DNA of 64,000 nt from Calothrix sp. PCC 6303 (GTDB lineage Bacteria; Cyanobacteriota; Cyanobacteriia; Cyanobacteriales; Nostocaceae): NCBI RefSeq assembly GCF_000317435.1, contig NC_019751.1, positions 1,364,001-1,428,000 on the forward strand, written 5' to 3'. A model generated the notes under the pieces. The model did no database searches. It saw only the letters and a list, made by a program, of their open reading frames with translations, and was not told where the DNA came from. Every line of letters starts with the position of its first letter. Within the stretch, counting starts at the first letter, position 1. A program made the translations under genes and the position numbers. Positions 17,829 to 25,864 of the stretch are shown in pieces.

Positions 17829-19463
17829 TTATCTTCGTTGCCACCAAATTAAACCGGATGCGAGAAAACCAATTAGGGGTAGGAATAATAATGAAGTCCA
17901 TCGCAATAGTGATATTTGGGCAATTGAAAGATTTATACGGCGGTTTTTTGCTTCTTTCGGACGGATGGAAAGGGGTTTTTGATCTTGTTGACTTAACCAG
18001 GTGACGGAGTTGAGAAAGACATCACCGTTAAGTTGCAGGGGAAATGGATCATTGGTGGCAAAATCTGAATTGCCAATAACTACTAACCGAGATTCGGCTG
18101 TGGTTTTGAGGGTTTTTGGAGTTGGAGTTGGGGAACTAGAAGCAGTGGGAGTTACCTTTGGTGACGCTGTAGGAGTTGGAGTTGGGGTGGGTGTTGGTTG
18201 GGATATAACTGTTTCCGCTTTACGAGAAAGTGCGACTCCCAGTGTTAGGGGACCTTTACGATCTTTGCCTTCGTTATATTCGAGTTTTTCGCTTTTTTGG
18301 TCGCTTTCTGCCCAGCTATTGGGGTAAGGTTTGGTGATGAGTAAGGGTGTGGCTTCGATACCTGGTGTGGGGGTTGTGTCTACAGGTCGTGCTAGTCTGT
18401 AGAAAGAAATGCCATTACCAAAGTCTTTGGTGATGGGATGGTTGCCGTATTCGGTGATAATGGGGACGGCTGGACCAAAGGCTTCATTGCCTGCGATATC
18501 GACTGCAAGACGGTTATCTAGTTTGACACCCCATTGGTTGAGTAGGGGGTTGATTCCTAGGTCTGTATCTGGGTCGATCATGAGGAGAATGTTACCACCA
18601 CCGTTGAGATAATCTTGAAGGGCTTGAACTTCTGTATTTAATAGCGCACGTTTTGCCCCAGCTATAACTAAAACTTTGGTGTCACGGGGAATGGTATTTT
18701 TTTCAACGAGATTTAATGCTGCGGTGGTAAAGCTTTTATCGTTGAGTGCTTGTACTGCTTGGGAAATTGATTCTCCATTTCCAGATATTTGGTGTTCGCC
18801 GTGACCTTGGAGGAAGTAAACTTTGGTAGGATTAGCACTGGTGATTTGTTGAATACGATTTGTCAGGCTAATTTCCGATAAGCGATCGCGTTCGTTAATT
18901 ACCTGGACTAATTGACGTTGATTGTTTGCCTCTAAGTATACTTCTCCTTGTTTTGCGGCAAATTCTTTGACTAATCCCGGTTTGGCTTGGGGATCAACAT
19001 ACTCAAATTGAAATTTGGGATTTTGTCTTTGGTAGTTTTCTAGTAAGTTCCGATCTATGGCATTTTGATTAATCTCAAATATCCATACTTTGATATTTTT
19101 TTGTAATGAACGTACCAACTCCCGCGATTGGGGTGCAAGGCTAAATAATTTGGTTTCTGTTAAATCGTTGCGAAAATGATAGCGGGTTCCTAAAAAGTTA
19201 ATAGTTCCTAGAATCGTAATCACGGCAATTGTGGCAATAATGGCGTTGGTTCCTGCTTGGGTAGAACGTTTTTGCCACCATTTATTTTGTTTACTTTGCC
19301 AAATAAACCAGAGAATAATTATAACTATTCCAGGTATTAAAAGTATGAGGGGAGTAATTCCCCAGTTCCCGGAAATTAAGCCAGTAGTTAAACCTGCTGT
19401 GAGCAAGAATGGACCCAGTAAAAATAGATATTTCCAAGGTTTTTTTGGATTACTTGTTTTCAT
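17829..19463 (-). CDS. GldG-like ABC transporter auxiliary protein
   Basis: A 544-residue protein with two N-terminal membrane helices (about 11-53), a third at 72-92, and a C-terminal helix (about 515-540). Between them is a large extracytoplasmic domain of the ABC-type uncharacterised transport family (GldG in gliding Bacteroidetes). Recognisable parts are VYFLQGHGEHQISG, VLVIAGAKRALL and GGNILLMIDPDTD. A Pro/Thr low-complexity linker (about 415-450, many TPTP units) precedes VIGNSDFATNDP. It is last in an operon with the ATPase, permease and a small membrane protein. The cyanobacterial substrate is unknown; export or surface assembly is plausible. Confidence 0.8.
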   Translation of the reverse strand: MKTSNPKKPWKYLFLLGPFLLTAGLTTGLISGNWGITPLILLIPGIVIIILWFIWQSKQNKWWQKRSTQAGTNAIIATIAVITILGTINFLGTRYHFRNDLTETKLFSLAPQSRELVRSLQKNIKVWIFEINQNAIDRNLLENYQRQNPKFQFEYVDPQAKPGLVKEFAAKQGEVYLEANNQRQLVQVINERDRLSEISLTNRIQQITSANPTKVYFLQGHGEHQISGNGESISQAVQALNDKSFTTAALNLVEKNTIPRDTKVLVIAGAKRALLNTEVQALQDYLNGGGNILLMIDPDTDLGINPLLNQWGVKLDNRLAVDIAGNEAFGPAVPIITEYGNHPITKDFGNGISFYRLARPVDTTPTPGIEATPLLITKPYPNSWAESDQKSEKLEYNEGKDRKGPLTLGVALSRKAETVISQPTPTPTPTPTASPKVTPTASSSPTPTPKTLKTTAESRLVVIGNSDFATNDPFPLQLNGDVFLNSVTWLSQQDQKPLSIRPKEAKNRRINLSIAQISLLRWTSLLFLPLIGFLASGLIWWQRR

Positions 19464-19863
19464 ATTTTAGCTGATTCGAGCGGACTTCAATATCTTCTAA
19501 TGTTTGGAGTAAAAGCCGCTTGGCTTGGAGTTTCCAGCCTAATTTTTGAATGGCGATGGCGGCTGCTGTTCCGGCTACCGCAGCAACTAAACCGATGGGT
19601 TGATCGAGGGAAATTCCTAATAATAAACCTAAACCACCAATTCCCCAAAATGGTAAAGCTGCTGCTTGCCGTTGTTCTTCAACAATCTTATTGATGCCAC
19701 CTGTTGACATTTGTGCCAGTAGTTCTTTTTTTACTTGTTCCTGCTGCATTTTGGACAAAGATAAACCGATTTTGCGACGCATTTTTTCAATTTTACGGGC
19801 ATCGGTGCTGTACTCGGTGAGTTCATCTTCAGCCATTTTTAGGAGTCTTTCGAGTTGTTCCAT
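19450..19863 (-). CDS. Small coiled-coil membrane protein of the ABC operon
   Basis: A 137-residue protein, not assigned to a named family. Residues about 1-65 are charged and heptad-like (MEQLERLLKMAEDELTE, KMRRKIGLSLSKMQQEQVKKEL). Residues about 71-105 are two hydrophobic segments, and the tail is again helical. It starts 5 bases after the permease stop and overlaps the gldG-like start by 14 bases, so it is part of the operon and probably an accessory subunit of the transporter. Confidence 0.7.
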   Translation of the reverse strand: MEQLERLLKMAEDELTEYSTDARKIEKMRRKIGLSLSKMQQEQVKKELLAQMSTGGINKIVEEQRQAAALPFWGIGGLGLLLGISLDQPIGLVAAVAGTAAAIAIQKLGWKLQAKRLLLQTLEDIEVRSNQLKYENK

Positions 19864-19868
19864 GGTTT

Positions 19869-20669
19869 TTACTGTCGCTGAAAGCGGAGTGCATCAATTG
19901 ATTGTGCTGTTAAAAAAATACCAAAAATAATGTAGCTAGCAAACAATATGATGCTGCTGGTGTCAAAAATTCCTTGAACTAATTCGTTGTAATGTTTCAG
20001 TAGTGACAAATGGTTGAGGATTTCCCCAATTCCCCCACCGAGATTTTGCGCGATCGCATTCATGAACAACAGTAGTAAAGTTACGGCAAAGGTGAGAATA
20101 GCCGAGAGAATCGTGCTATCGGTGAGGGAGGAAATAAACATCCCTAAAGATAATATTGCTGCTGCTAATAAGATTAATCCTAAATGACCTACGAACATGA
20201 TGTTTGGGGAAATAGCAGGACTTGCTGAACTCAAAACAATGGCTTCAAAGACCATTAATGGCATCACCAAGGTAACAAAAAATGTTAATACTCCCAGTAG
20301 TTTCCCCACTGCAACAGCCCAATTTGTAATGGGTGATGTGGCTAAAAGTTCTAGTGTGCCACGCTTCCGCTCTTCAGCATATAAACCCATGGAAAGAATT
20401 GGCAGTATAAATAATAACAACCAACCCATCCGATCCAGAAAAGCACGAATAAACTCATAAGGGACATCAATGGCTCTAACTGGTGCCCCTACTTGTCCTT
20501 GAAGGTCTAATTCTGCCACATATTGGAGAATATCTTGGAGAATCAGCACGAAAAACAGTCCAGATAAGAACCAAAAGATTCCTGCGATCGCATAAGCTAA
20601 CGGTGAGACAAAATAACTTTGCAGTTCTCGGCGATATATCGCCAAGATATTATTAATCACGACACCCAT
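19869..20669 (-). CDS. ABC-2 type permease (GldF-like)
   Basis: A 266-residue membrane protein with about six hydrophobic segments. It starts MGVVINNILAIYRRELQSYFVSPLAYAIAGIF, the typical opening of ABC-2/GldF permeases, and has EERKRGTLELLATSPI (about 104-119), the conserved cytoplasmic motif of ABC-2 exporters. It abuts the ATPase gene (stop 20670) with no gap, indicating coupled expression. The transported substrate cannot be read from the sequence. Confidence 0.88.
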   Translation of the reverse strand: MGVVINNILAIYRRELQSYFVSPLAYAIAGIFWFLSGLFFVLILQDILQYVAELDLQGQVGAPVRAIDVPYEFIRAFLDRMGWLLLFILPILSMGLYAEERKRGTLELLATSPITNWAVAVGKLLGVLTFFVTLVMPLMVFEAIVLSSASPAISPNIMFVGHLGLILLAAAILSLGMFISSLTDSTILSAILTFAVTLLLLFMNAIAQNLGGGIGEILNHLSLLKHYNELVQGIFDTSSIILFASYIIFGIFLTAQSIDALRFQRQ

Positions 20670-21680
20670 TTAGTTAGTTTCTCCTGCGATATTTTCCTGG
20701 GACTCTTTGGGGGAATCCACGGTTTTTTCGGCGGTGGTGAGTTGTAAAAACACATCTTCTAAGGTAGCGCTGACTCGTCGCATCTCATACAAACCAAAAT
20801 CAGCACGCAACAAAGCTGTAGCTATCTCGTTTGCTGGTTCGCTTCCCGGTTGGGATATAACTCGCAAACAGGTGCGATTCGCCTTAAGGAATGTCTGCCC
20901 AGTATTCACCGTCGGAATCGATTCTACCAAACTCACGCCAGGTAGATGTTGTAATACTTGTTTGGCTAAATTTGCCTCTCCTTCTATTTCCAGTTCATAA
21001 CCTGAGCCACTTGTCAACTGTGTCATCAAGTTTTCCGGTGTATTGGTTGCCATAATTTCACCACGATTGATGATGGCAACCCGACTACAGGTCATGCTCA
21101 CTTCTGGGAGGATATGGGTAGAAAGGATAATTGTGTGGGTACCTGCAAGGCTTTTAATTAAGTTCCGCACATCAATAATTTGCCGAGGATCTAGTCCTAC
21201 CGTCGGTTCATCTAAAATAATTGCTGGGGGGTCATGAACAATTGCTTGGGCAATTCCCACCCGTTGTTTATAACCTTTGGAAAGCTTGCGAATAATTGTA
21301 TTTTTTCTGTCGCTGAGGTTGCACCGTTGCAGGGCGGCTGTTACTTTGGTTATGCGATCGCCTGCGGATACTCCTTTAATACGTGCCACAAAATGCAGAA
21401 ATCCTTCAATTGTCATTTCTGGGTATAAAGGGGGATTTTCCGGCAAATAACCGATTTTTTGGCGCACTGCCAGCGAATTTTCATGAACATCCAACCCTGC
21501 GATTCTAGCTGTGCCACTAGTTGCAGGCAAATATCCAGCTAAAATTCGCATCGTCGTCGTTTTCCCGGCACCATTAGGTCCCAAAAACCCCAAAATTTCC
21601 CCTGGTTCCACATTAAATGTGACATCGGAAATTGCTGGGGTTGAGCCATAGGTTTTATTTAGATGCTCAACTTCAATCAT
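20670..21680 (-). CDS. ABC transporter ATP-binding protein (GldA-like)
   Basis: A 336-residue ATPase, first gene of the operon. Walker A GPNGAGKTTT (about 34-43), Q-loop YLPENPPLY, signature KLSKGYKQRVGIAQAI (about 133-148), Walker B AIILDEPTVGLDP and the H-loop STHIL are present. The C-terminal 110 residues form the extension common to ABC-2 drug/Gld exporters. Nucleotides 21610-21648, encoding the first beta strands (TPAISDVTFNV), are repeated exactly at 23091-23129. No close upstream gene on this strand; 70 bases separate it from an orphan antitoxin. Confidence 0.92.
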   Translation of the reverse strand: MIEVEHLNKTYGSTPAISDVTFNVEPGEILGFLGPNGAGKTTTMRILAGYLPATSGTARIAGLDVHENSLAVRQKIGYLPENPPLYPEMTIEGFLHFVARIKGVSAGDRITKVTAALQRCNLSDRKNTIIRKLSKGYKQRVGIAQAIVHDPPAIILDEPTVGLDPRQIIDVRNLIKSLAGTHTIILSTHILPEVSMTCSRVAIINRGEIMATNTPENLMTQLTSGSGYELEIEGEANLAKQVLQHLPGVSLVESIPTVNTGQTFLKANRTCLRVISQPGSEPANEIATALLRADFGLYEMRRVSATLEDVFLQLTTAEKTVDSPKESQENIAGETN

Positions 21681-21749
21681 CGGTTTGGATGCTTTGCAAA
21701 TGATCTAGATTTCCAACCATATTAAAGCATCAAGGGGAAATACAGCTTT

Positions 21750-21968
21750 TTACATGTAATCTTTGAGATCTTCTACCGGAGCGTCGAAGTCGTCGGACAT
21801 GGTGAACATACCTTTCATGGTTCCGGCTTGGCGATATTTTTGGGGGTGATTTTCTGAAGGTAGGGTTTGGGTGTATTTGGTGGCGAGGTATTCGGCGTAG
21901 TGGAGGATTTCAGTTTGGAGATCTGGAGGAAGTTTGTTGAGGGTGGCGATGAGTTGGGACGAGAGCAT
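21750..21968 (-). CDS. DUF2281-type orphan antitoxin
   Basis: A 72-residue protein with the DUF2281 pattern: MLSSQLIATLNKLPPDLQTEILHYAEYLA (residues 1-29), then a linker and a C-terminal acidic tail (DDFDAPVEDLKDYM). Members usually precede a PIN-domain toxin. Here the downstream side holds only about 70 bases before the ABC operon, so the toxin is missing. A damaged PIN gene lies upstream on the same strand (22132-22451), possibly from a separate pair. Confidence 0.7.
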   Translation of the reverse strand: MLSSQLIATLNKLPPDLQTEILHYAEYLATKYTQTLPSENHPQKYRQAGTMKGMFTMSDDFDAPVEDLKDYM

Positions 21969-22131
21969 GGGTTTTCTCCAAGGCGATGGATGGGTGTAAT
22001 TCTATGATGGCGCGAAATTGATGCTTCTGAGTCGATTTGTCCCAATGCATAGACTGCACTCTTGCCCACGTCGCTATCAAAACAGAAGAATTGCTCTCGG
22101 ACGCAGATAACTTTTTCCTCTAAACGAGATC

Positions 22132-22451
22132 TTAAATTCGTTCCGGTGCAGCAGGCTTGTTATACGGCGACTTCTCGCAGTTTTGAAAGTGTGCATCCCG
22201 TGTCACTAATATCAAATCATAAGCTTAGACGCATCTAAATGACATCTTTTGAAGTCTAAAAGGCTTGCTATAAAGCTTTTGCGATTACAAACTAAGTGCG
22301 TTTTAGCTTACTGCAATGCTAGTGCTGCAATCCAAATGTCATTTTCAGGTAACGGATGACCTTTAACTGTCCGCTGCATTTTAATAGTGAGACCGTACCT
22401 CACAGATCGCTTATGATCAATATATTCTCGTATGTTTGGGAGTTGAACCAT
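22132..22451 (-). pseudogene. Broken PIN-domain (VapC-like) toxin
   Basis: Two in-order fragments on the minus strand. The first (22451 to 22308) ends in GHPLPENDIWIAALALQ and a stop; this is the conserved third motif of PIN toxins. The second (22215 to 22132) reads LILVTRDAHFQ, the motif that normally follows within a few residues. About 92 bases separate them, and this segment carries AAGCTTAGACGCATCTAAAT, related to the repeat at 12701. The first half of the toxin, with its two initial Asp residues, is absent. So the gene lost its 5' half and was also split by a small insertion. Confidence 0.65.
22216..22307. repeat. Short insertion inside the PIN pseudogene
   Basis: About 92 bases with no PIN coding sense lying between two consecutive PIN motifs. 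It contains the GACGCATCTAAAT segment seen in the 12701 element and an AAGGCTTGCTATAAAGCTTT stretch resembling the AGGGCTTGCTGATTAAAGCT end at 12485. It is therefore likely a decayed piece of that MITE family. Confidence 0.5.
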
Positions 22452-22668
22452 GTCTCTCACCGATTTAATTCCTCTTGTCAATAATCTTAATCAGTCAGAC
22501 AAATTATCACTCTTCAAACTCCTAGCCGCACAAATCCCACACGCTGAACTACAAGTCATCTTTTCTGCATCAGAGTACCCGATCTGGTCGCCCTACGATG
22601 CAACAGAAGCCGCAAATATTTTGATGCAGATGATTCAGGATGATCGAGAGGCATCTAATCATGCCTAG
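22450..22668 (+). CDS. Small partner protein of aspartic-protease cassette, copy 1
   Basis: A 72-residue protein beginning MSLTDLIPLVNNLNQSDKLSLFKLL and ending with an IWSP segment and an acidic, helical tail (DDREASNHA). I know no named family. The second cassette (24066-24326) encodes a clear relative: shared are MSL, (D/E)L(I/L)P, VN, DKL, IWSP and the EAS tail. The amphipathic helical start resembles DUF2281-type antitoxins. Its last 8 bases overlap the protease start (ATGCCTAG), which suggests co-translation as a pair. Confidence 0.75.
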   Translation: MSLTDLIPLVNNLNQSDKLSLFKLLAAQIPHAELQVIFSASEYPIWSPYDATEAANILMQMIQDDREASNHA

Positions 22669-23053
22669 TACCGTCGAGTTTCCCTTTTCTGACGATGAAG
22701 CCTTACCCAAGATTCTTATCACTCTAAGTCATGCAGACTACTCTGTTTCTGCGAATGCGCTTCTAGATACTGGGTCTACGGTCAACCTATTACCTTATGA
22801 CATTGGACTACAATTGGGTGCAGTTTGGGAGGAGCAAACTGTCCGTTTACCATTGGCTGGAAATCTCGCAAAGGTTGAAGCACGAGGTTTATTTGTGCAT
22901 GTTCAAATTGCGAATCTGGAACCAGTTCGCCTAGCATTTGCCTGGACACAAGCCTCTCAAGTACCTTTAATTCTTGGGCAAACAAACTTCTTTCGGGAAT
23001 TTGATGTTTGTTTTCAGCGATCGCAACGCACAATCGAAATTACCCGCTTCTAA
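22661..23053 (+). CDS. Retropepsin-like aspartic protease, cassette copy 1
   Basis: A 130-residue protein with the clan AA signature ALLDTGSTVNLLPYDIGLQLG (about residues 28-48). Then come a flap-like PLAGNLAKVEARGL, FAWTQ, and LILGQTNFFREFDVCF, the ILG hydrophobic-hydrophobic-Gly motif. Length fits a half-protease that works as a dimer. The start at 22661 is chosen because it gives the same 8-base overlap with the upstream gene as in the second cassette; an ATG seven codons earlier is possible. Target unknown: cleaving the partner or a host protein are both open. Confidence 0.85.
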   Translation: MPSTVEFPFSDDEALPKILITLSHADYSVSANALLDTGSTVNLLPYDIGLQLGAVWEEQTVRLPLAGNLAKVEARGLFVHVQIANLEPVRLAFAWTQASQVPLILGQTNFFREFDVCFQRSQRTIEITRF

Positions 23054-23090
23054 TAAGCATTAGATCTTCAACGTGGTCTAACTATATTAG

Positions 23091-23129
23091 ACATTAAATG
23101 TGACATCGGAAATTGCTGGGGTTGAGCCA
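23091..23129. repeat. Exact 39-base copy of part of the ABC ATPase gene
   Basis: Identical, in direct orientation, to 21610-21648 inside the GldA-like ATPase gene (starts ACATTAAATGTGACATCGG, ends GGGGTTGAGCCA). Neither flank matches. It probably records a local duplication when the segment holding the orphan antitoxin, PIN fragment and first protease cassette arrived. Confidence 0.8.
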
Positions 23130-23184
23130 ACAGCACTACTTAATCCTCGATATTTAGACCAAAAGGATGGTAGCGTTGCAGACT

Positions 23185-23415
23185 TCATAATTGCTCATAA
23201 TCCATAGGTGTTGATTGACCTGCTGCAATTTCTTGTTTCGCTTTTCTGGCTGCTGCGACTAAATTATCCTGTGTCCTTCTAAATGAAGTATCCCAAAGCT
23301 TTTCATCCTCTAAATCGCTAATATAGTCACGAATATGCTCTACAAATTTTTCTTGCAAATCATCGGGCAGGGACTCAACCATCTTAACAAGCGTAGTGAT
23401 AGCAGCAGAAGACAT
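23185..23415 (-). CDS. Small antitoxin-like protein
   Basis: A 76-residue protein if started at MSSAAITTLVKMVESLPDDL (11 codons inside the longest frame). The core LPDDLQEKFVEHIRDYI and the tail AARKAKQEIAAGQSTPMDYEQL match small cyanobacterial proteins usually annotated as antitoxins of ParE/RelE-type pairs. No toxin follows on this strand; 56 bases downstream the 39-base ATPase copy begins. Probably orphan. Confidence 0.6.
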   Translation of the reverse strand: MSSAAITTLVKMVESLPDDLQEKFVEHIRDYISDLEDEKLWDTSFRRTQDNLVAAARKAKQEIAAGQSTPMDYEQL

Positions 23416-23524
23416 AAATTTATCAATAATAATGGAATGGATTATCAATTCTATTTTACAAGCTAGAACTCACTGTAAGTAACGATGAGTGCGATGTGTT
23501 TTTCTACTTAAGTGCATATGAGAA

Positions 23525-23611
23525 TATGTAAAATTTTATACCGAAAATCCTATGGTTCGGCATCGTCCCACAAGAAAAGCTTCTAAAACTAAAGCTTTGA
23601 TCTTGAGAGCG
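23525..23611. repeat. 87-base dispersed repeat, copy 1
   Basis: Core: GTAAAATTTTATAC, then GGTTCGGCATCGTCC, CAAGAAAAGCTT, ACTAAAGCTTTGATC and GAGAGCG. AAAGCTT and AAGCTTT form a short stem. Weaker similarity to copy 3 continues to about 23650. All three copies (also 24446 and 25779) are in the same orientation and alternate with genes of the patch. Confidence 0.8.
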
Positions 23612-23653
23612 AAGCTTGCCTGAGGTGAAGCGCGATCGCATATAGTTTTAAAT

Positions 23654-24073
23654 TCATCTTTCCTTTGGGCAAACCTCAAAAGCTAATTCATGTCTATAAA
23701 AACACACGTTAAATTCCGCAAAGAAATTCATGTGCCCAAGAATTACAGGTGTATCTCTCATTTCAGTCCAAGCAAAAGCAAGTAAAATAGGAGGGAACTG
23801 GGCAATCGTTCCAGACACAACCAAACCTCGTGAATCGCTCCGAGCCAAATTTCCGCTCAATGGAATGGAGACAGTTTGATTCTCCCAGACAGCCCCTAGC
23901 TGTATACCAATCTCGTAGGGGAGAACATTAACACTCGCACCTGTATCCAACAGTGCCATAACTTCTAGAGAACGATTCCCCAATGTGAGAATCAAAGGTA
24001 AATATGGCATGATGACCGAGCGCCCGAGACTATCAGTTCGTTCAGTGAATGAATAACGCTGCCCATCAAGCAT
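23654..24073 (-). CDS. Retropepsin-like aspartic protease, cassette copy 2
   Basis: A 139-residue protein. ALLDTGASVNVLPYEIGIQLG (about residues 40-60) carries the catalytic Asp. GAVWENQTVSIPLSGNLA, FAWTE and VILGHMNFFAEFNVCF follow. It is obviously homologous to the 22661 protease over its whole length but well diverged, so the duplication is not recent. The start at 24073 is preferred because ATGCTTGA makes an 8-base overlap with the partner stop, mirroring cassette 1; a longer frame opens 42 codons earlier but would run through the partner gene. Confidence 0.85.
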   Translation of the reverse strand: MLDGQRYSFTERTDSLGRSVIMPYLPLILTLGNRSLEVMALLDTGASVNVLPYEIGIQLGAVWENQTVSIPLSGNLARSDSRGLVVSGTIAQFPPILLAFAWTEMRDTPVILGHMNFFAEFNVCFYRHELAFEVCPKER

Positions 24074-24326
24074 CGGATGCTTCCTTTGCTGCAACCAGAA
24101 GATCTGACAATGCTTGAACAGCCGCACTATCTGCTTGAGGCGACCATATTTCTGCTCCAGTGGATGCAAGTTGCTGGAGTAACACATTCTCTGAATCACT
24201 CTCTCCAGTTACCTCTAGGCTACATCCTTCCTCTTTCGCAACAGCAAGAAGGAGAAAGTGAATGAGTCGAAGTTTATCTTGATGCGGCAGTTGGTTGACA
24301 ACAGGTAGAAGTTCGTTGAGAGACAT
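24066..24326 (-). CDS. Small partner protein of aspartic-protease cassette, copy 2
   Basis: An 86-residue protein starting MSLNELLPVVNQLPHQDKLRLIHFLL, with IWSPQAD and AAKEASDA near the end. It is the counterpart of the 72-residue protein at 22450. The middle (residues about 30-58) is longer and poorly conserved. It is transcribed together with the protease that overlaps its end. Function unknown; small size, helical start and overlap suggest an inhibitor, adaptor or antitoxin (inference). Confidence 0.75.
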   Translation of the reverse strand: MSLNELLPVVNQLPHQDKLRLIHFLLLAVAKEEGCSLEVTGESDSENVLLQQLASTGAEIWSPQADSAAVQALSDLLVAAKEASDA

Positions 24327-24445
24327 GTCATTCGTCTGAGAAGTTGAGACACTTATTAGTCTACCTGACTATTTAGGGCTTGCTGATTTTCTAATTTTCG
24401 TCAGTAACCTCAATGCCTCATTCACAGAAGCCGCGCATGTGATAG

Positions 24446-24532
24446 TATGCAAAATTTTATACTAGTAACACTATAGTTCGGCATCGTCCAACAAGAAAAG
24501 CTTGTAAAACTAAAGCTTTGATCTTGAGAGCG
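24446..24532. repeat. 87-base dispersed repeat, copy 2
   Basis: Same core as copy 1: CAAAATTTTATACTA, GTTCGGCATCGTCCAACAAG, AAAGCTTGTAAAACTAAAGC and GATCTTGAGAGCG. It lies between protease cassette 2 and the methyltransferase. Just upstream, at 24371-24388, an ATTTAGGGCTTGCTGATT end of the 12485-type MITE is present alone. Confidence 0.8.
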
Positions 24533-24559
24533 ATCGCTTAAACCCCCAAAGCGTCTTTA

Positions 24560-25693
24560 TTAGCTCTTTACCCCACAAAAAGCCACCCACCCCGCATTGG
24601 CATTTCCCTGTTTGGCGGCATAGTACCCCGGCACAGAATACATGTGAAACTCATCTGGCGCAAACCCCGCAGCTAAAGCATAGGTGGGAAAATCCTCGAA
24701 TTTTGATGAAGCCAGATAGGGTTCTGAATTCGCCCAGACCTCTGTGTCGCGGAAATATCGAGCAACTAGCGTGGAAGGTTTAAGAAATAATTTGCTCTCC
24801 AAATGCACCATTACTCCCCCAGGCTTCAGTAGGCGATAGCTTTCAGCAAATACTCGCTTCCTTGCCACACCAGGGATTTCGTGCAGAAGAATATGGCTCA
24901 CTACCAAATCAAAAGACTGATCAGCAAATTCGGTGCTTTCGGCATTCTGTTGAGAGAAATACACTGTTTTGTTCAAAATTCTGGCGCGCGCGATCGCATA
25001 TCTCAACAACGACGCTCCTAGATCAATCCCCCAAACTTGGGCTTGCGGATAAGCTGATTGATAGGGTAAGGTGCTGTGACCAACTGAACACCCTAAATCC
25101 AAAATCCTCTGGGGTTGAAAATCTGGGTAGTGCTGTGCCAAGACATGATGAATCAAGGTCTGACCGAGTTCATCATTGAGGGATCCTAACCACCCCCGTC
25201 CATACAGAAAAACCCCATGGTCGTACAGTACCCCTGCCTCAAAATTATCCTCTTCAAGATTTTGAAGATACCCCCCCGGCATTCTGTGGATTTTGGTCTT
25301 AAGTTGGTGTGAGGGAATGTCCAGATCTGGATTTAGTTCCAGTCCTCCTTTTCCCGACCGATGGCATCGATAGACATCTTCGAGACGCTTTCGATCATCG
25401 TCGATGCTTGCCAAAACTCTCAACCATAGAAGATCTTGAAGCATACTGCGACGATGGTGAACCTCTTTTACCTCGGAACATCCATCTAGGACTGGGCGAA
25501 CTTTGAGGTACAGTCTGTCCTGATTTTCTTCATTGGGATAATCAGAGATAATTTCATCCGTCTTCCGCTGAAACAGTTGAAACATAGAGAACCGAAAGGC
25601 TTCCATTTCACTGGCAAGTCCCAAGTCTTTTTCAGGAGAACGACTTTGGGGAATCAAATCATGCTGGAATTGAGGGAAAACTGTATTGCTCAT
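24560..25693 (-). CDS. Class I SAM-dependent methyltransferase
   Basis: A 377-residue protein with a Rossmann methyltransferase domain at about 200-310: motif I RILDLGCSVGHSTLPY, acidic VWGIDLG, FSQQNAES, and motif IV SFDLVVSHILLHEIP, followed by RLLKPGGVMVHLE. The 190-residue N-terminal extension is helical and unassigned. Substrate unknown; small-molecule or natural-product methylation is possible. It is bracketed by repeat copies 2 and 3, which suggests it arrived as a cassette. It is not obviously co-transcribed with its neighbours. Confidence 0.82.
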   Translation of the reverse strand: MSNTVFPQFQHDLIPQSRSPEKDLGLASEMEAFRFSMFQLFQRKTDEIISDYPNEENQDRLYLKVRPVLDGCSEVKEVHHRRSMLQDLLWLRVLASIDDDRKRLEDVYRCHRSGKGGLELNPDLDIPSHQLKTKIHRMPGGYLQNLEEDNFEAGVLYDHGVFLYGRGWLGSLNDELGQTLIHHVLAQHYPDFQPQRILDLGCSVGHSTLPYQSAYPQAQVWGIDLGASLLRYAIARARILNKTVYFSQQNAESTEFADQSFDLVVSHILLHEIPGVARKRVFAESYRLLKPGGVMVHLESKLFLKPSTLVARYFRDTEVWANSEPYLASSKFEDFPTYALAAGFAPDEFHMYSVPGYYAAKQGNANAGWVAFCGVKS

Positions 25694-25778
25694 TTCACCG
25701 CACTCATACTCATCAATAAAATGTGTGCCTTAAGTATAAGTAATATATAAAAACTCCACAATCTTAACAATTTCACCA

Positions 25779-25864
25779 AATGTAAAATTTTATACTAAAA
25801 AAAATAGGTTCGGCATCGTCCAACAAGAAAAGCTCTTAAAACTAAGGCTTTGATCGTGAGAGCG
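25779..25864. repeat. 87-base dispersed repeat, copy 3
   Basis: Shares AATGTAAAATTTTATACTA, GGTTCGGCATCGTCCAACAA and GCTTTGATCGTGAGAGCG with copies 1 and 2. It lies upstream of the methyltransferase gene, in its probable promoter region. The rest of the 25694-26048 gap holds a degenerate GTAGAGACG repeat at about 25927 and no gene. Confidence 0.8.

Noticed and set aside
21815-22069. 84-codon frame overlapping the DUF2281 gene
   Set aside because: Shadow in another frame; Pro/Ser-rich low complexity and no start context.
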